The notes under the pieces are model-generated. The model had not been told where the DNA came from, made no database searches, and saw only the letters and a list, made by a program, of their open reading frames with translations. 8,848 bases of DNA from an uncultured Odoribacter sp. (GTDB lineage Bacteria > Bacteroidota > Bacteroidia > Bacteroidales > Marinifilaceae): NCBI GenBank assembly GCA_900544025.1, contig UQTM01000103.1, positions 1 through 8,848 on the forward strand, in the 5' to 3' direction. The position numbers were made by a program, and so were the translations under genes. Below, one piece after another: positions 5,929-8,848 of this stretch (position 1 is the stretch's first letter; every line of letters starts with the position of its first letter).

Positions 5929-6498
5929 ATGAAAGGTTTGATTCTGAATGGCAGCCCGAGGCGGGACGGAAAAATCGGCCGGTTGATGAAATATGCGGCC
6001 GAGGTATCGGGAGAGGATGTGGAGGTCGTGAATGTGTACGATCTGAATATACGCCCCTGTACGGCCTGTATGAAATGCCGGATAACGGGGCATTGTGTTT
6101 TGCCGGAAGACGACGGTCATCGGCTGGCACGCCGGATTACGGAGGCGGAGTGGCTTGTGGTGGGATCGCCTACGCACTGGGGAAATATGAGTGCCGGATT
6201 GAAGAATATGTTCGACCGCCTTGTGCCCGTATTTATGGGAGAAAGCAGCCTGGGAATACCACGTCCCCGGCAGCGGGGGAAACGGGCGGTGGTGGTGGCT
6301 ACCTGCACTACGCCATTTCCTTTTAATGTGTTTTTCCGGCAGAGCCGGGGCACGGTGAAGATGATCCGGGAGGTTTTGCAGACCGGAGGATTCCGGGTGT
6401 ATTCGCTGGAAGTGCCCGGAACGAGGAAATGGGAAGTAATCCCCGGTAAGTATTTAAAGCGGCTGGCCCGTAAGGTTAAAAAAGCGCAATCGAGATGA
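5929..6498 (+). CDS. Flavodoxin-fold NAD(P)H-dependent oxidoreductase (iron-sulfur flavoprotein type)
   Basis: A 189-residue cytoplasmic flavoprotein of the NADPH-dependent FMN reductase superfamily (PF03358). The N-terminal GLILNGSPRRDGKIGRLM (3-20) is the FMN-phosphate loop. GSPTHWGNMSAGLKNMFDR (79-97) is the second flavin-contacting motif of this family. A compact cysteine motif, C44-x2-C47-x2-C50-x5-C56, matches the CX2CX2CX4-7C ligand set that holds a [4Fe-4S] cluster in archaeal iron-sulfur flavoproteins, so a cluster is possible. Many bacterial relatives with this motif are annotated only as NAD(P)H:quinone or flavodoxin family oxidoreductases. The C-terminus is basic (KYLKRLARKVKKAQSR). 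Its stop overlaps the MATE start in ATGA, indicating translational coupling. The substrate cannot be told from sequence. Confidence 0.88.
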   Translation: MKGLILNGSPRRDGKIGRLMKYAAEVSGEDVEVVNVYDLNIRPCTACMKCRITGHCVLPEDDGHRLARRITEAEWLVVGSPTHWGNMSAGLKNMFDRLVPVFMGESSLGIPRPRQRGKRAVVVATCTTPFPFNVFFRQSRGTVKMIREVLQTGGFRVYSLEVPGTRKWEVIPGKYLKRLARKVKKAQSR

Positions 6499-7826
6499 TG
6501 AACCGCCGGATATTGAGGCTTGCGATACCGTCGATCGTGTCGAACATCACGGTGCCCCTGCTGGGGCTGGTGGATGTCTGGATTGTCGGTCATTTGGGAG
6601 AAACCGCCTATATCGGGGCCATTGCGGTGGGAGGGATGTTGTTTAATATCCTGTATTGGAATTTCGGTTTTTTGAGGATGGGGACGAGCGGTCTGACTTC
6701 TCAGGCTTATGGCCGAAAGGATTACGCCGGGGAAATGAGGGTGCTGGTGCAGGCGTTGAGTGTGGGGTTGGTGTCGGCTTTGGTGATTTTGGCGTTACAG
6801 TATCCGGTGGAACGGCTGGCATTTTATCTGCTGGAGACGAGCAAAGAGGTGGAATTGTATGCCGTTCGTTATTTCCGGGTGTGTATCTGGGGAGCTCCGG
6901 CGGTATTGATGATGTATGGCTTTAAAGGCTGGTTTATCGGCATGCAGAATTCCCGTTTCCCGATGTTTATCGCTATTGCGGTGAATGTAATCAATGTCGT
7001 GTGCAGCCTTTTCTTTGTGTTTACTTTGGGGATGAAGGTGGAAGGCGTTGCTTTGGGTACGGTGGTGGCAGAATGGTCGGGGTTGCTGATGGCTGTTTTG
7101 CTTTGGAATGTGCATTATGGAAAGCTCAGCCGGTGGATCGCTATGCGCGATAGCCTGAAACTGTCGGTCATGCGCCGTTTTTTTGCCGTGAACCGGGATA
7201 TATTCCTGCGGACGGTTTGCCTGATCGCCGTAACGACTTTTTTCACTTCTTCCGGGGCCCGGCAGGGAGATGTGATTTTAGCGGTCAATACCTTGTTAAT
7301 GCAGCTGTTTACTTTATTTTCTTATATTTTGGATGGTTTTGCTTATGCCGGGGAAGCTCTTACGGGACGTTATGTCGGGGCACGTGATTTGAAATCGCTC
7401 CGGCATGCGGTGAGAAATCTGTTTGGCTGGGGTGGAGCGATGGCTTTGGGATTTACGTTGCTGTATGCTGTCGGCGGTAAGGGTTTTTTAGAGTTGCTGA
7501 CCAGTGACCGGGAAGTCGTGCAGGCTGCCGGAACTTATTTTTACTGGGTACTCGCTATCCCGGTGGCGGGCTTTGCCGCTTTCATCTGGGACGGGGTTCT
7601 GATCGGGGCTACTGCAACCCGGCAGATGTTGGCGGCTATGCTGGTGGCTGCCGGGGCTTTTTTCCTGATTTATTATATATTCTCCGGCTCTACCGACAAT
7701 CAAGTGTTGTGGCTTGCTTTTCTGGTGTATCTGGCTTTAAGGGGGATAATGCAGACCGTTTGGAGCCGTTCCTTGTTTACGGAGGCTTATCTTGCGAGGA
7801 TTGGGAATAAGAATAAACATTTTTAA
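6495..7826 (+). CDS. MATE family efflux transporter, DinF-like
   Basis: A 443-residue inner-membrane protein with about 12 hydrophobic segments, the standard size for MATE (multidrug and toxin extrusion) antiporters, which expel organic compounds in exchange for H+ or Na+. The N-terminus closely follows E. coli DinF: LAIPSIVSNITVPLLGLVD, then a VGHLG segment, AIAVGG, and FLRMGTSGLTSQAYGRKD. D27 in the first membrane segment corresponds to the conserved acidic residue important for cation coupling in DinF-type MATEs. A second half with the FAYAGEALTGRYVGARD motif repeats the fold. The start overlaps the previous stop (ATGATG; M1 or M2). Ten bases separate its stop from the NUDIX gene. The transported compound is unknown; placement after a flavoprotein suggests drug or redox-compound export, which is inference. 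Confidence 0.93.
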   Translation: MMNRRILRLAIPSIVSNITVPLLGLVDVWIVGHLGETAYIGAIAVGGMLFNILYWNFGFLRMGTSGLTSQAYGRKDYAGEMRVLVQALSVGLVSALVILALQYPVERLAFYLLETSKEVELYAVRYFRVCIWGAPAVLMMYGFKGWFIGMQNSRFPMFIAIAVNVINVVCSLFFVFTLGMKVEGVALGTVVAEWSGLLMAVLLWNVHYGKLSRWIAMRDSLKLSVMRRFFAVNRDIFLRTVCLIAVTTFFTSSGARQGDVILAVNTLLMQLFTLFSYILDGFAYAGEALTGRYVGARDLKSLRHAVRNLFGWGGAMALGFTLLYAVGGKGFLELLTSDREVVQAAGTYFYWVLAIPVAGFAAFIWDGVLIGATATRQMLAAMLVAAGAFFLIYYIFSGSTDNQVLWLAFLVYLALRGIMQTVWSRSLFTEAYLARIGNKNKHF

Positions 7827-7836
7827 AATAGAAGGA

Positions 7837-8367
7837 ATGGAGTCGTATTGTTATAAATATCCGCGTCCGGAAGTAACTGCCGATTGTGTGGTGTGGGGCT
7901 GGAAAAAGGGAGAGGTTTATGTGTTGCTGGTACGGAGGGGAAAAGAGCCTTTCCGGGGATGCTGGGCGTTACCGGGTGGATTTATGGAAACGGACGAGAG
8001 TGCGGAGGATTGCGCTGTTCGGGAATTGAGGGAAGAAACGGGACTCTCTGTGGCTTCTGTCCGGCAGGTCGGGGCTTTTTCCGCTCCCGACCGCGATCCG
8101 AGGGGACGGGTGGTGACCGTGGCATTTTATGCTTTTGCCGATATGCAACAGGAGTTGCTCCGTGCCGGGGATGATGCGGCAGAAGCGGGGTGGTTTCCTT
8201 TCTCCGGTTTGCCTTCGCTGGCTTTCGACCACCGGGAGATATTGGAGATGGCTTTCCGTCAGGTGAAAGCCGACCGGATTACGGACGAGAAAACTTTGCG
8301 GAAAAGGGCGGCCGTTTGGCCGGAAGATGCGGTGGCCGGCTGGCTGGGAGCGGAAGGAAAGGGGTAA
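7837..8367 (+). CDS. NUDIX hydrolase (ADP-ribose pyrophosphatase-like)
   Basis: A 176-residue NUDIX pyrophosphohydrolase. The Nudix box GX5EX7REUXEEXGU is complete at 48-70: G48, E54, R62-E63, R65-E66-E67 and G69-L70, so Mg2+ binding and catalysis should be intact. The flanking YPRPEVTADCVVWG start, the EPFRGCWALPGG segment before the box and DPRGRVVTVAFYAF after it resemble the ADP-ribose pyrophosphatase-like subgroup related to the NrtR regulators. There is no C-terminal winged-helix domain, so this is an enzyme rather than a regulator. The ATG at 7837 was chosen because it gives the usual MxxYxYxYPRP start and lies 10 bases after the MATE stop. A TTG at 7792 would overlap the MATE coding end and is less likely. 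It is the third gene of the operon. Exact substrate (ADP-ribose, 8-oxo-dGTP or other) is uncertain. Confidence 0.9.
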   Translation: MESYCYKYPRPEVTADCVVWGWKKGEVYVLLVRRGKEPFRGCWALPGGFMETDESAEDCAVRELREETGLSVASVRQVGAFSAPDRDPRGRVVTVAFYAFADMQQELLRAGDDAAEAGWFPFSGLPSLAFDHREILEMAFRQVKADRITDEKTLRKRAAVWPEDAVAGWLGAEGKG

Positions 8368-8411
8368 TGTGTTAAATCTTATCGTTTTACCCTCTTTTTT
8401 AATTTATTCGA

Positions 8412-8419
8412 TATATTTG
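8412..8419 (+). promoter_or_regulatory. -7 promoter element of the lipoprotein gene
   Basis: TATATTTG fully matches TAnnTTTG, 45 bases after the NUDIX stop. No TTG is found at the expected -33 distance (about 8389-8391), so support is partial. It would give a leader of about 80 bases before the ATG at 8505. A T-run at 8395-8400 has no hairpin in front of it, so no terminator for the preceding operon is recognised. Confidence 0.5.
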
Positions 8420-8442
8420 TAAAAGGTTGTCCGGACAGTTAA

Positions 8443-8508
8443 ATGCCGTTTCGGGCGATAGATTGCGTTGTGGGATATGCAGGAAATCGGTTAAATTTTA
8501 AATTATGA
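8443..8508 (+). CDS. Possible 21-codon leader ORF overlapping the lipoprotein start
   Basis: An ATG at 8443 opens a frame of 21 codons (starting MPFRAIDCVV, ending NRLNFKL) whose TGA stop at 8506-8508 overlaps the lipoprotein ATG at 8505-8507 as ATGA. That is the geometry of translational coupling. It has no homology I recognise, and an ORF this short arises easily by chance. Confidence 0.25.
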   Translation: MPFRAIDCVVGYAGNRLNFKL

Positions 8509-8848
8509 GGTGTTTTAGTTTTTTGCCGGGTGTCAAATGGTTGCTGTTGATGGGATTTTTGTGGCTGTCGAGCGCTTGCAGCGACGATGAGAAGGGAGTT
8601 GCTTTGCGTTTGGTGCAAGAGGTGTCGGGAATTCAGCGTTTTACATGGGGAGAATCCCACCGTTATCCTATTGCCAGCGAAAATGTCGATCAATTTATTG
8701 TGACCACCAAGCCGAGGGGGTGGACTGTGACCGTCGATGAACAGGCGATCCGGATTACCGCTCCACAAACTATTGCCGGGGTAGAGGGAACGACGGGAGA
8801 AGTGGTGGTTACGGCTTCCAACCCGGGCGGGGGGCACACTACTCCTCC
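8505..8848 (+). CDS. Surface lipoprotein, partial (5' end only)
   Basis: The frame runs from ATG 8505 to the end of the window without a stop, giving the first 114 residues of a longer protein. Residues 1-24 are a type II signal peptide: a short basic start, a hydrophobic core (VKWLLLMGFLWL), and the lipobox LSSA-C with Cys25 as the lipidated residue. S-D-D-E-K follows, an acidic stretch of the kind that acts as a lipoprotein export signal to the cell surface in Bacteroidetes. Residues about 40-105 look like a beta-sandwich module (FTWGESHRYPI, TTKPRGWTVTVDE, IRITAPQ, TTGEVVVTASNPGG), resembling the small Ig-like repeats such as BACON or DUF4988-type modules of Bacteroidetes glycan-handling lipoproteins. 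The specific family and function cannot be given from the fragment. Confidence 0.8.
   Translation, partial: MRCFSFLPGVKWLLLMGFLWLSSACSDDEKGVALRLVQEVSGIQRFTWGESHRYPIASENVDQFIVTTKPRGWTVTVDEQAIRITAPQTIAGVEGTTGEVVVTASNPGGGHTTP

Noticed and set aside
7792..7836. Upstream TTG start for the NUDIX gene
   Set aside because: It would add 15 residues not typical of the family and overlap the MATE end; the ATG at 7837 gives the standard N-terminus.
8428..8437. Perfect palindrome TGTCCGGACA near the predicted lipoprotein transcription start
   Set aside because: A 10-base perfect palindrome is expected about eight or nine times by chance in a window of this size, so the position alone is not enough.

Overview
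The window reads as chromosomal DNA of a gut-type Bacteroidota (Bacteroidales) bacterium. Three things support this. Promoter elements of the Bacteroidetes type (TTG, about 20 bases, TAnnTTTG) lie upstream of araC and rpsO, with -7 boxes alone upstream of pdxA and the last gene. Shine-Dalgarno sequences are generally absent. The last gene begins with a lipoprotein signal followed by an acidic S-D-D-E stretch typical of surface lipoproteins in this phylum. The genus cannot be fixed from sequence alone.

Layout. (1) Positions 72-1611: an AraC-type regulator on the minus strand, divergent from a YjdF/DUF2992 gene. This segment is visibly more AT-rich than the rest and looks like an accessory module. 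(2) Positions 1725-4424: the conserved rpsO-pnp pair, with its own promoter, an intergenic terminator hairpin and a small AT-rich hairpin just before pnp. (3) Positions 4425-4739: a 315-base gap holding a strong terminator and the pdxA -7 box. (4) Positions 4740-5837: a PdxA-family dehydrogenase followed by a terminator. (5) Positions 5929-8367: a compact operon of a cysteine-motif flavoprotein, a DinF-like MATE transporter and a NUDIX hydrolase, joined by a 4-base overlap and a 10-base gap. (6) Positions 8505-8848: the 5' end of a surface lipoprotein gene that runs off the window, preceded by a -7 box and a 21-codon leader ORF that overlaps its start codon.

How the genes work together. rpsO and pnp serve translation and RNA decay. 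The flavoprotein-MATE-NUDIX operon would fit a redox or xenobiotic housekeeping role (reduce, export, clean up nucleotides), but that is inferred from co-localisation only. The AraC regulator probably controls yjdF, which in Firmicutes is known for control by a riboswitch not seen here.

The most notable observation is the PdxA homologue. It keeps the three metal-binding histidines but has lost most residues that bind the phosphorylated substrate in E. coli PdxA, so it may act on a different substrate. I found no CRISPR array, mobile element, tRNA or rRNA gene.
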